Of a stretch of DNA of 15,037 nucleotides, positions 7,862-14,799 are shown one piece after another. Made by a program: the position numbers and the translations under genes. The notes beneath the pieces were generated by a model, which was not told where the DNA came from, did no database searches, and was given only the letters and a program-made list of their open reading frames with translations. The stretch covers positions 4,186 to 19,222 of the forward strand of contig PATG01000032.1 in assembly GCA_002713555.1 (NCBI GenBank), given 5' to 3'. The stretch comes from Planctomycetaceae bacterium (lineage in GTDB: Bacteria; Planctomycetota; Planctomycetia; Pirellulales; Lacipirellulaceae). The stretch's first letter is position 1. Every line of letters starts with the position of its first letter.

Positions 7862-8695
7862 ATGGCAGACTGGGTGGTTCCTGAGAATCGAACCCAGCCA
7901 GTGAGTCGTGGCGCCGAGCTGAAAACGCAAATGGAGTCACCCATCGAGTCTCCCATTGCCGCGTGGTGGCTTACACAAGCTTCGTGGATGGTACGATTCC
8001 AAAACGGTCCACTGATCCTTATCGACCCATGGTGGAGGGATTTGTTTGCAGGCGACCGCTGGGGTAAATTGCTAGGTGAATTCCCATTGGAACCTGAAGA
8101 GCACCCAGAACCCGATTTGGTACTCTGTACCCATTGGCATGATGATCACATCTGTCCGGAATCTATCCCTCGCCTCGCTGCACATTTCCCAAAACTTCGT
8201 TTTGTGGTCCCCAATCGTTCTGTGGATTTACTCACTGGATGGGGTATTGATCAGAATCGGATTATCACCATGATGGGTTCAGATTCGATAGTAATTGACG
8301 ACATTCAAATCCATGCGATACCTGCCGCACACGAAGAACTCGACATCAATGAGCATGGGGCCTGGTACCTTAGCTATGTGGTGAAGTATAACGCATCTAC
8401 CGTACTGCACATGGGGGACAGCCGACCTTATCGCGGTTGGCATGAGGCTTTCCAAAATGTATCCGAACATTATGACTTGGTTTTTGCATGCATCAATGGG
8501 AATGATAACCTGCGCCACGATGAAGCGGTAGATTTAGCAAAGATCTTGAATCCAAAGTTGATTGTCCCGATGCACTATGGTATGGACCCTGGTAATACAG
8601 TTGACCCACAAATCTTTGTCGACGAAATCACGCAAAGACTTCCAGAACAAGCTTTTGTAATCCCTGACGTTGGGGGTACAATCCTCATCGATTAA
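7862..8695 (+). CDS. UlaG-like metallo-beta-lactamase-fold hydrolase
   Basis: A 277-residue MBL-fold enzyme. The metal site is intact: THWHDDH gives His91, His93, Asp95 and His96; AAHEE gives His157; MGDS gives Asp186; and PMHYG gives His238. The short, compact form with LIDPWW near the N-terminus matches the UlaG (L-ascorbate-6-phosphate lactonase) / beta-lactamase-like superfamily. Members act on phosphorylated sugar lactones or on unknown substrates, so the exact reaction is open. The fold begins at about IAAWWLTQASWMVRF; residues 1-23 before the second ATG (7931) look low in fold content and overlap a tRNA T-arm-like sequence, so the true start may be 7931 (254 residues). No clear binding site marks either. 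Its last 11 bases overlap the 3' end of the facing nucleotidyltransferase. Confidence 0.8.
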   Translation: MADWVVPENRTQPVSRGAELKTQMESPIESPIAAWWLTQASWMVRFQNGPLILIDPWWRDLFAGDRWGKLLGEFPLEPEEHPEPDLVLCTHWHDDHICPESIPRLAAHFPKLRFVVPNRSVDLLTGWGIDQNRIITMMGSDSIVIDDIQIHAIPAAHEELDINEHGAWYLSYVVKYNASTVLHMGDSRPYRGWHEAFQNVSEHYDLVFACINGNDNLRHDEAVDLAKILNPKLIVPMHYGMDPGNTVDPQIFVDEITQRLPEQAFVIPDVGGTILID

Positions 8696-9392
8696 AAAAT
8701 GATTGAGCATATTCGTAACCTTTAGGGTTACCCACATCTATGTATTCCGTTTTTACATGGCAAGCTGATAATTTTCGCATCGAAGCCAACCTGCGCAATG
8801 TCGAAACTTCGTCTCCATTTTCTATTTCCCAGAATGCTTCAGTCCAAATAGCACGTCCTGTGATTCGGAATTCTCCAATTGGGAAATTTCGCTCGGGATG
8901 TTTGTCTGATATTGCGATAATTTTTGTATCACACATCTCAGTAATTCGCCCAGTATCCTTGAGTTGTAAACCCCAAGGTGCCTCTACCTGGACTGTAGCT
9001 AGCAATGTGTCACCTGCAAAAGAAGTAATGAGTTGTGATGAGGGGTTGTTCTCCGTGAACATAACGTCAGGCAAAGCGATCAAGCAAGCGCCAGTACCAG
9101 TGATTTTATGTGCACATTTTACAGCATCAACCAATCCCGTTGGTTGTTCTTGATGAACGATTTTGACCCCACGCTTAGCCAACGCCTCGTCGATGGCTGG
9201 CTTGTTCGGTGATGAAACGACCACAATCTGGTTAATCCCAGCGTTTTCGAGTTCTTCAATGGTATGTTCAAGCATTGTTTTACCATTGATTTCAATCAGT
9301 TCTTTGCAACCCAGTACTGCGTTTTTTTCCATTCTAGTGCCTAAACCTGCCGCTGGAATAATCGCCCAGAATGGTGTACTTGGACCGGCCAT
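8685..9392 (-). CDS. sugar-1-phosphate nucleotidyltransferase
   Basis: A 235-residue single-domain nucleotidyltransferase that joins an NTP and a sugar-1-phosphate into an NDP-sugar, releasing pyrophosphate. The nucleotide loop PAAGLGTRM (13-21), the following CKELIEI with Lys30, the base-binding QEQPTGLVDAV (81-91), the metal Asp109 in ALPDV and Asp219 in YIDVGNPKGYEYA are all in family order. It lacks the C-terminal left-handed beta-helix of bifunctional versions. Which sugar and nucleotide it uses is not readable. The adjacent divergent glucuronokinase suggests glucuronate-1-phosphate to UDP-glucuronate, with glucose-1-phosphate as the conservative alternative. The pyrophosphate it makes could feed the membrane pyrophosphatase. 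The ATG at 9392 appears leaderless, 24 bp from a shared TATA-like core. Its 3' end overlaps the facing gene by 11 bp. Confidence 0.85.
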   Translation of the reverse strand: MAGPSTPFWAIIPAAGLGTRMEKNAVLGCKELIEINGKTMLEHTIEELENAGINQIVVVSSPNKPAIDEALAKRGVKIVHQEQPTGLVDAVKCAHKITGTGACLIALPDVMFTENNPSSQLITSFAGDTLLATVQVEAPWGLQLKDTGRITEMCDTKIIAISDKHPERNFPIGEFRITGRAIWTEAFWEIENGDEVSTLRRLASMRKLSACHVKTEYIDVGNPKGYEYAQSFFNR

Positions 9393-9414
9393 GAAACCCG
9401 CTGGACGTCAACGG

Positions 9415-9424
9415 AATTAAGATA
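9415..9424. promoter_or_regulatory. shared bidirectional TATA-like core, both genes leaderless
   Basis: The only AT-rich block in the 55-bp divergent gap is AATTAAGATA at 9415-9424. Its centre is about 27 bp from the nucleotidyltransferase ATG (9392) and about 28 bp from the glucuronokinase ATG (9448). That is the TATA-to-start distance expected for leaderless archaeal transcripts in both directions. It reads TTAAGATA on plus and TATCTTAA on minus. Neither start has a good ribosome binding site, which fits. Confidence 0.45.
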
Positions 9425-9447
9425 CCCGTGAACTAGAGTCGGGACAC

Positions 9448-10476
9448 ATGCGCCGAGGTGCAGAGGCCATCTTCTGTTCCATCCCAGCCCGGATTGGGGT
9501 TCTTGGAAATCCATCGGATGGGTACAATGGACAATGCATCTCTTCCCTCGCGAGAAACTGGCGCTCTAGTTGTGTTTTGACACCTCATGAAAATCGTTGG
9601 GACTTTACGATTGACATTACGTGTGGGCAAGAAAAATCTGCGTACAAATCGATGGCCAGTTTGGCTGAAAACCCTCCCGATCTGGGTCAAGATGGCTTGT
9701 CTCGATTGGTATTGGGTACTCTGATTCACTTCCAAGAAGAGTGCGTCGCGAGCGGTTTGGCGATTGAGGCTAGTGGATTTCAATTGAAGTTGGAAACAGA
9801 TATCCCTCGCCAAGTGGGACTTGCCGGCTCGTCCGCTGTGATTACCGCCGTTCTCCGTTGCTTGCTAACCCACCATGGACTCGGGACCGCACTGCCACCG
9901 CATGCGGTTGCAGACATGGTTCTCAAAGTCGAAACTGAGCGATTGAATATTCATGGTGGTCTCCAAGATCGCCTTCCTCAGGCCTACAATCAAATGTTGC
10001 ACATGGATTTCCGAGAGGAGTTGATGATAGGTCGAGGTTGGGGTGCATATTCTCATTTAGAGGAATCTTTGTTGCCGAAAATGTGGTTGGCGCATGGTGG
10101 CACAGGCATTGAATCAGGAAAAATACATGCTGATTTACCCGGCAGATGGGTAGAGCAGGAACCGGTGATGGTTCGTGTCATCAATGAATTGGCATGGTGC
10201 GCACATCGGGGCAAAGAGGCCTTGGTCGCCGGTGATATGGAGGCCCTAGCGACAGAAATCAACCGTAATTTCGATTTACGCACTGAATTGTTCGGTGAAG
10301 AATCCTTGGGAGAAAATCTCACCATGGTGCGATTAGCCAGAGATTTGGGTTCATGCGCTAAACAACCAGGTTCGGGTGGCGCAATCATCGGCATCGTTCC
10401 GGACGACGAATTCATGGAGCGGGCAGCACCAGCCTTTGCTGAGCACGGCTGGAAGTTGGTGCTGCTGGAGATGTAG
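9448..10476 (+). CDS. GHMP kinase closely resembling plant glucuronokinase
   Basis: A 342-residue GHMP-family sugar kinase. From memory of the plant enzyme, the match to glucuronokinase (glucuronate + ATP -> glucuronate-1-phosphate) is block by block: IPARIGVLGNPSDGY (12-26), TDIPRQVGLAGSSA (117-130, the phosphate loop), NIHGGLQDRLPQAY (167-180, Asp174 as likely base), the MDF segment, SGKIHADLPGRW (223-234), NRNFDLRTELFGEESLG (272-288) and KQPGSGGAIIG (305-315). Other GHMP kinases share only the first, second and last motifs, so the substrate class is better supported than usual; galacturonokinase-like activity is possible. The next gene begins 2 bp after its stop and is a glucuronidase-like enzyme, which supports glucuronate as substrate. 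The start lies 28 bp from the centre of the shared promoter core and is probably leaderless. Confidence 0.8.
   Translation: MRRGAEAIFCSIPARIGVLGNPSDGYNGQCISSLARNWRSSCVLTPHENRWDFTIDITCGQEKSAYKSMASLAENPPDLGQDGLSRLVLGTLIHFQEECVASGLAIEASGFQLKLETDIPRQVGLAGSSAVITAVLRCLLTHHGLGTALPPHAVADMVLKVETERLNIHGGLQDRLPQAYNQMLHMDFREELMIGRGWGAYSHLEESLLPKMWLAHGGTGIESGKIHADLPGRWVEQEPVMVRVINELAWCAHRGKEALVAGDMEALATEINRNFDLRTELFGEESLGENLTMVRLARDLGSCAKQPGSGGAIIGIVPDDEFMERAAPAFAEHGWKLVLLEM
10467..10470 (+). promoter_or_regulatory. GGAG ribosome binding site inside the glucuronokinase end
   Basis: GGAG at 10467-10470 lies eight bases before the ATG at 10479, within the last codons of the kinase gene. With only 2 bp between stop and start this implies coupled translation of the two enzymes. 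Confidence 0.5.
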
Positions 10477-10478
10477 GG

Positions 10479-11912
10479 ATGCCCGAGAATCGGATGCGAA
10501 TTGCCTACATCCACGATTCACCGTTGTTTGAACGGTTGGAAACCGATTATCGTAATCCAAGCAAACTTCTTGAATTGGGATTCACAGATGTGGTATTGTC
10601 CGATCAGATGAGTGGCTGTTTGTTCGGAATATCTCCACAACTTGTTGACGAGATTGAGGTAGTTTCAGAACTCGGTTTAGGCGTATGGTTGATGGATGAC
10701 CTGTTCACACTACCTGCACAATCCAATGCGGGTTGCCCCGGCCTCGAAGAAACCTGGAACCTAACCTCTCAAGCCATTCAAGATGTAATCGAATCAGCAC
10801 CTCAAATTCGAGGATTGGTATTCCGTTACGGAGAAACGTTTGAAAGTTCAGATTCTGAAATCAAGCGTGTGGGTTTGTTTGATTGTCAATGTATTGATTG
10901 TTCCTCAATGGATGAAATTTCTCGGCGGCGAAAAGTGATCGAATTTCTTGAATCAGTGGTTTGTCGCGAAGGTGGTAAAAGATGTATTCTTCGACTCTGG
11001 GATTTGACTGAAGAGGGCATACATGCCAATCGACTTCTACAATCGAAAGTACTCTCAAAGTGGGGTGGGGATCCACGATTCTTTGTCTCAGTCAAACACA
11101 CGATGACTGATTACTGGCGCCATCAACCTTGGAATCCATCGATAATGGAACCCGGGCCCGCGCGATTGATTGAGTTTCAGTGTGAACGAGAGTATGAGTT
11201 CATTGGCATGGTCCCGAATTGGATGGGGCCCGAATGGAGTCAAGGCCCGATTGAATGCGGTGAGCGGGGGCACACAGGTCTCGCCAATACACGTCCTGAG
11301 GATTGGGCGGGTAGTTGGATTATACCTATCGGAGGGGGCTGGGCAAATCGTCACGCTGCGCATTCGCTATGGGCGGACATGAACTTACATGCAGCCCTGT
11401 CTTTAACAATAAATCCAAATCGTGATTCCAGTGAAATTTTGAATGAATGGGTTTTGGAAAATAACCTACCGAATGAATTGCAAACTCTTCTTGAAAAAAG
11501 TCCTGAATTGATTCTACGTTTACGTTATTTTGACGTATGGAATGTACTCAAAAATCAAACCTGGATGCCTTCAGAAAATTGGTTTCGAGATGATAATTTC
11601 GTTCCCGGTGCTTGTGCCAAAATTGCCAACACAGTAGTTGAAGAAGGCATGGCAGACCTACTGCGCTCTGAGCGTGCTTTAGCATCTTCTATGGCTCGAA
11701 ATCATCTGATGGAGGCAGAATCGTTGCCAGATTGTGAGCACTCTGACTTCATCATTGAATCTTATCGATGGGCTTGTCATTTTGCAGAATGGACAGAGGA
11801 AACTTGGAATCAATTGCTCAATCAAGCTCCGTTGTCGAGGCATGAATGCAAGACTCTGCTTGAACAGCGTTTGGCCAAAGAACCTCTACCTCCGATTTCA
11901 GTGATGGATTAA
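10479..11912 (+). CDS. GH67-like alpha-glucuronidase
   Basis: A 477-residue intracellular TIM-barrel-like protein with no signal peptide. It resembles GH67 alpha-glucuronidase, which removes glucuronate or 4-O-methylglucuronate from the ends of oligosaccharides. Visible matches are VSVKHTMTDYWRHQPWNP (203-220; GH67 has VQIKNGPIDFQVREP), LIEFQCEREYEFIG (230-243; GH67 LEFQITQEY), then HSLWADMNLHAALSLTINPNRDSSEILNEW (295-324 in two blocks), like the GH67 C-terminal helical part. By eye Asp211 and Glu238 align with the two carboxylates of the catalytic pair; RYGET (116-120) may supply the acid Glu119. It is about 200 residues shorter than usual GH67 and lacks the N-terminal beta domain. GH115 or a new related family is the alternative. 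Its gene partner supports the role. Confidence 0.6.
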   Translation: MPENRMRIAYIHDSPLFERLETDYRNPSKLLELGFTDVVLSDQMSGCLFGISPQLVDEIEVVSELGLGVWLMDDLFTLPAQSNAGCPGLEETWNLTSQAIQDVIESAPQIRGLVFRYGETFESSDSEIKRVGLFDCQCIDCSSMDEISRRRKVIEFLESVVCREGGKRCILRLWDLTEEGIHANRLLQSKVLSKWGGDPRFFVSVKHTMTDYWRHQPWNPSIMEPGPARLIEFQCEREYEFIGMVPNWMGPEWSQGPIECGERGHTGLANTRPEDWAGSWIIPIGGGWANRHAAHSLWADMNLHAALSLTINPNRDSSEILNEWVLENNLPNELQTLLEKSPELILRLRYFDVWNVLKNQTWMPSENWFRDDNFVPGACAKIANTVVEEGMADLLRSERALASSMARNHLMEAESLPDCEHSDFIIESYRWACHFAEWTEETWNQLLNQAPLSRHECKTLLEQRLAKEPLPPISVMD

Positions 11913-11937
11913 GTCATGCGACCGTTTCGCTTGAGTC

Positions 11938-12813
11938 ATGGAGCGGGAGTTGTTTGCTCGCCTCTGGGAAGAAATCGACTTTGATGACCATCCACTTTCT
12001 GGTGGGCATCAACCCAAACCTGATGGCGAACTCAGAGTCAAGATGACGCCAAATAGCATTCGATTGGAAGATGCTCGTCTTTCATTGTTGATTGGAGATG
12101 GGAATGACGCAGATTCTGTTCATCGTTGGACAGCAAATGATGTTCAAGTAAACGATGGCCCTGGACGAATGGGTGTGCATCGTTGGTCGATGTCACCCCA
12201 ATGTTTTCCTCCAAAAATTCGTCAGTGGTTGATTCAACAAATCGGTCAACCAAAATCGATTGATGGCATCTCAATCGAAAAACATCGTAGGCTATTGGAA
12301 GACATTCGTACACGCTTGGAACCGATGTTGGCAAACTGGACTTGGCACTTGGAAGTCGACAACAAGCCTGACCGAATGGGTTGGTACATTCGAGCTCCAG
12401 AATCATGGTGTAGTTTATTCACAATTTTTGTCGGACTTGGTTGGAATGAACAAGTCGAAACATGTGGCTTCCTCTTGTTTGAGAGAGCCCCTCCTGGTGA
12501 GTTAGATCGCCCCGATGAAGCTGAGGCGAATCGGTTAGATGGATTGCGCACGGTCGCTTTGTGCAACGGTCACAGGGGAGCGCTATCCCACCTTGCCAAT
12601 AACATGGAATGGGCATCCAGCCCGCAATCCTTCAAATTACAACTACCGGGTAACGTGGAATTGTGGCCACCTTCCATGGGGCGTTGGCCATTGTTACATG
12701 GTCGTTCTGAATCAATGAATGATGTTGTGGATTGGGCTGTCGTAATTGTCGAGGCGCTGCAACCGGCAATCTCTACTCTGTCAGCGACCATTGATGGAAT
12801 CAGTTGGCAGTGA
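11938..12813 (+). CDS. unknown Trp-rich cytoplasmic protein in the glucuronidase operon
   Basis: A 291-residue protein I do not recognise. It has no signal peptide and no membrane segment. It is unusually rich in tryptophan, about 14 in 291 residues, spread through the sequence (RWTAND, HRWSMS, NWTWHL, GWYI, SWCS, GLGWNE, EWASS, LWPPSMGRWPL). A helical middle (KHRRLLEDIRTRLEPML, about 115-131) is followed by short strands (WHLEVD, GWYIRAP, CGFLLFERAPP). No catalytic or metal motif stands out. It begins 25 bp after the glucuronidase stop, in the same direction, so it is probably its operon partner; it may be a substrate-binding or accessory protein, which is a guess. There is no strong binding site before the ATG. 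Its last 14 bases overlap the facing kinase gene. Confidence 0.65.
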   Translation: MERELFARLWEEIDFDDHPLSGGHQPKPDGELRVKMTPNSIRLEDARLSLLIGDGNDADSVHRWTANDVQVNDGPGRMGVHRWSMSPQCFPPKIRQWLIQQIGQPKSIDGISIEKHRRLLEDIRTRLEPMLANWTWHLEVDNKPDRMGWYIRAPESWCSLFTIFVGLGWNEQVETCGFLLFERAPPGELDRPDEAEANRLDGLRTVALCNGHRGALSHLANNMEWASSPQSFKLQLPGNVELWPPSMGRWPLLHGRSESMNDVVDWAVVIVEALQPAISTLSATIDGISWQ

Positions 12814-13663
12814 CGACGAGTCCCTCCTCGTCGTAATCCCACTGCAAAATATCCCATCCTGCAGCCTTACATGCCTCAATCACCGTTTCTTGCCGCTGGG
12901 GTCCTGCGAGTAGGGCAACACAACCTCCGCCGCCTGCACCTAGGGCTTTCCATGCAGCAACATCTCTATTTTCAACCAAAGGATTCACCACTTCTCTAAA
13001 GGGGTCGTGAAGTGCAGGGTCTAGTGAATCAACACCCGCACAAACTTCGTGAAACGCTTCTACAATGAGGTCTCGCCGATCTTGGTCAAGTCCCTGGGAC
13101 ATTTTCCTCGCAGCCATTCGAATTTTCATCAGACCATCGATAACACTCGCCTCTTGTTCAGCGTACTTTTGCCAAATTGAATCGTGTAAATCACCGCTAA
13201 CATGGGGGATTTTGCTGTTGGCGACGATGAGATGCTTTTGCAACCAAAAGCGGACACTTCGAGGTGGATCGAACGGCATTTCTTCGACAGAATCACCAAT
13301 GAACATCAGATGATTAAATCCGCCAAATTTTGCGGCCCACTGGTCTTGACGACCCCCGGTATTCCCGAGTAACGCCTCGAATTGGTAAGCTGCTTCTTCG
13401 GCGTTTTCCGAGCCGTTAATGGCTGCCATCAATGCCACATTGATTGCACCAGTGGTCCCCAGTCCCGAGCCAACTGGTGCATCGCATCGATAGTTCACAG
13501 AGAGTTTCCCTTCCGCATCAATTTCCAAAGACGCATGCGCATGGATGTTGATGGCCACATTGACCACTTCGCCCCCCATGTCGTGAGTATAGGGTGGGAC
13601 ATCAGTCCATCCACCTGCAAGGTCCAAGCGGACTGGTGCACGGGCTTCGATACGTTTCATCAT
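12800..13663 (-). CDS. GHMP sugar kinase, fucokinase/HddA-like
   Basis: A 287-residue GHMP kinase. Its N-terminus ARAPVRLDLAGGWTDVPPY (8-26) and GGEVVNVAI are those of L-fucokinase and D-glycero-D-manno-heptose-7-phosphate kinase (HddA). The phosphate loop is SGLGTTGAINV (66-76), TGGRQDQWAAKFGGF (102-116) carries the likely catalytic Asp107, and LGAGGGGCVALL (241-252) is the third motif. The phosphate loop has TTG where most relatives have SS or TSS. The likely product is a sugar-1-phosphate (for example fucose-1-phosphate) or a phosphorylated heptose; the exact sugar is not readable. It is the last gene of a minus-strand operon, 24 bp after the DUF2817 gene. Two adjacent ATGs (13663, 13660) follow a GGTGGTG sequence; I take the first. 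Its end overlaps the facing gene by 14 bp. Confidence 0.8.
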   Translation of the reverse strand: MMKRIEARAPVRLDLAGGWTDVPPYTHDMGGEVVNVAINIHAHASLEIDAEGKLSVNYRCDAPVGSGLGTTGAINVALMAAINGSENAEEAAYQFEALLGNTGGRQDQWAAKFGGFNHLMFIGDSVEEMPFDPPRSVRFWLQKHLIVANSKIPHVSGDLHDSIWQKYAEQEASVIDGLMKIRMAARKMSQGLDQDRRDLIVEAFHEVCAGVDSLDPALHDPFREVVNPLVENRDVAAWKALGAGGGGCVALLAGPQRQETVIEACKAAGWDILQWDYDEEGLVVTAN

Positions 13664-13687
13664 CACCACCGAAGTGTACGCGTCTCT

Positions 13688-14788
13688 TCATTCCTCCGAC
13701 AGATGTGAGATTGCATCCACGATGATAGCCTGTGAACGCTCTAAGATCATCTTTCTCCATTTGAGCGAACGTGGATTGAAGGCATCGAGCATTTCACGTC
13801 GCTCCTTACTGGCAAGCAGTCGGAGTGGAGGTTTTCCACTCCATTGTGTCAAACGATTTTCTGCCCGGGCCAAACGCAAGAGTGGAATGGGTTTGATGGT
13901 TCCAAACTCTTGTGTGATGCTGGTCCAATCCTTGTCTGGAAACCTTGCTTCAATTCCAGCTTGGATACCACCACGAATTTTGTACGCAACCCCTTTTTTT
14001 GGATCCAACAGCTGAACTCTAGAACCATATCGCTGCTTAAGTTCCAACTCATCTGCACTTTCGTCAACGAGGAGCGAATCTACACCAAAGGGACCCAAAC
14101 CAGTATGGAAATCTATCCAAACAATTCGCTGAATTTTTGACAAGTTTTGCTCACACCATGCAATGAAGTTCTGGCTAGATTCTGCCAACTTTTCACCTCC
14201 GAATTGCAAAGATTTTGGTCGAGTATACTGTCCTTCTTGTACCGCCTGTTTGGCGTTGGAAAATCCCAATTTGAATGAATGCCAAGCCGCTCGTATTGTG
14301 TAAAATTCACGTCTGGTTTGCATGTAAGTGGGATTCAGAAGGTGGTCTAATTTAGCGTAATGTTCAGGTTCTCCTACGTAGGTTTCTCCGGGCGGTAAAA
14401 AATTCCGATTTAGATCCGCATTGTCCTCATTCACTCTTCGTAGCCACGCCATACCCCACGGGTTGATGATATGGGCAAATGCAATTGCACAATCCTCGGG
14501 AAGCACCAGTTGTTTTTTCCTCAATCCATCCATTATGTGAACTGCTGCGGCGGATCCCGGAAATCCTTCAACACCATGAACGCCCGATGTGTGTAGAATC
14601 AATTTGGTTGCATCTTTGGGTCCATACCAGATATAATCGGTGCACAAAGTTTCCTCATGTGGCCCTTTTTTTGAAATTGGAACCGATTCAATGTCTAAAT
14701 TCATTCGCTCAGCACGGTCGAGAAAATGCTGACGTGCAGTCACATATTCGGCAGCAAAACATCGCTGTACATCGGCATCGCTTAGCAT
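13688..14788 (-). CDS. DUF2817 / M14-like zinc hydrolase
   Basis: A 366-residue protein of the DUF2817 family, which shares the M14 zinc carboxypeptidase fold. The metal site is present: SGVHGVEGFPG gives His71 and Glu74, and WIDFHTGLGPFG gives His228. NADLNRNF gives Asn127/Arg128, the usual substrate carboxylate clamp, and TQEFGT gives Glu294 as the likely general base. NPWGMAWLRRVNEDN (109-123) is a family signature. M14 relatives cut C-terminal residues from peptides, remove amide groups, or cut cell-wall peptides; the substrate here is unknown. There is no signal peptide, so it works in the cytoplasm. The gene starts 9 bp after the preceding alpha-mannosidase stop, with the binding site GAGG (14796-14799) overlapping that stop, so the two are coupled. 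Confidence 0.85.
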   Translation of the reverse strand: MLSDADVQRCFAAEYVTARQHFLDRAERMNLDIESVPISKKGPHEETLCTDYIWYGPKDATKLILHTSGVHGVEGFPGSAAAVHIMDGLRKKQLVLPEDCAIAFAHIINPWGMAWLRRVNEDNADLNRNFLPPGETYVGEPEHYAKLDHLLNPTYMQTRREFYTIRAAWHSFKLGFSNAKQAVQEGQYTRPKSLQFGGEKLAESSQNFIAWCEQNLSKIQRIVWIDFHTGLGPFGVDSLLVDESADELELKQRYGSRVQLLDPKKGVAYKIRGGIQAGIEARFPDKDWTSITQEFGTIKPIPLLRLARAENRLTQWSGKPPLRLLASKERREMLDAFNPRSLKWRKMILERSQAIIVDAISHLSEE

Positions 14789-14795
14789 ACGCCTG

Positions 14796-14799
14796 CCTC
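14796..14799 (-). promoter_or_regulatory. ribosome binding site fused with upstream stop codon
   Basis: On the minus strand the alpha-mannosidase stop TGA (14800-14798) continues into TGAGG. The GAGG stands seven bases before the DUF2817 ATG at 14788. This is the same stop/binding-site fusion seen at 4249-4254. Confidence 0.6.

Noticed and set aside
7868..7945. Complete tRNA gene on the minus strand
   Set aside because: Only the T-arm folds. With normal spacing the anticodon stem does not pair, position 33 is not U, and the 5' acceptor would have only about four of seven pairs.
11916..11984. Short frame of about 22 codons between the glucuronidase and the Trp-rich gene
   Set aside because: It overlaps the start of the longer gene, has no binding site, and its length is within chance.
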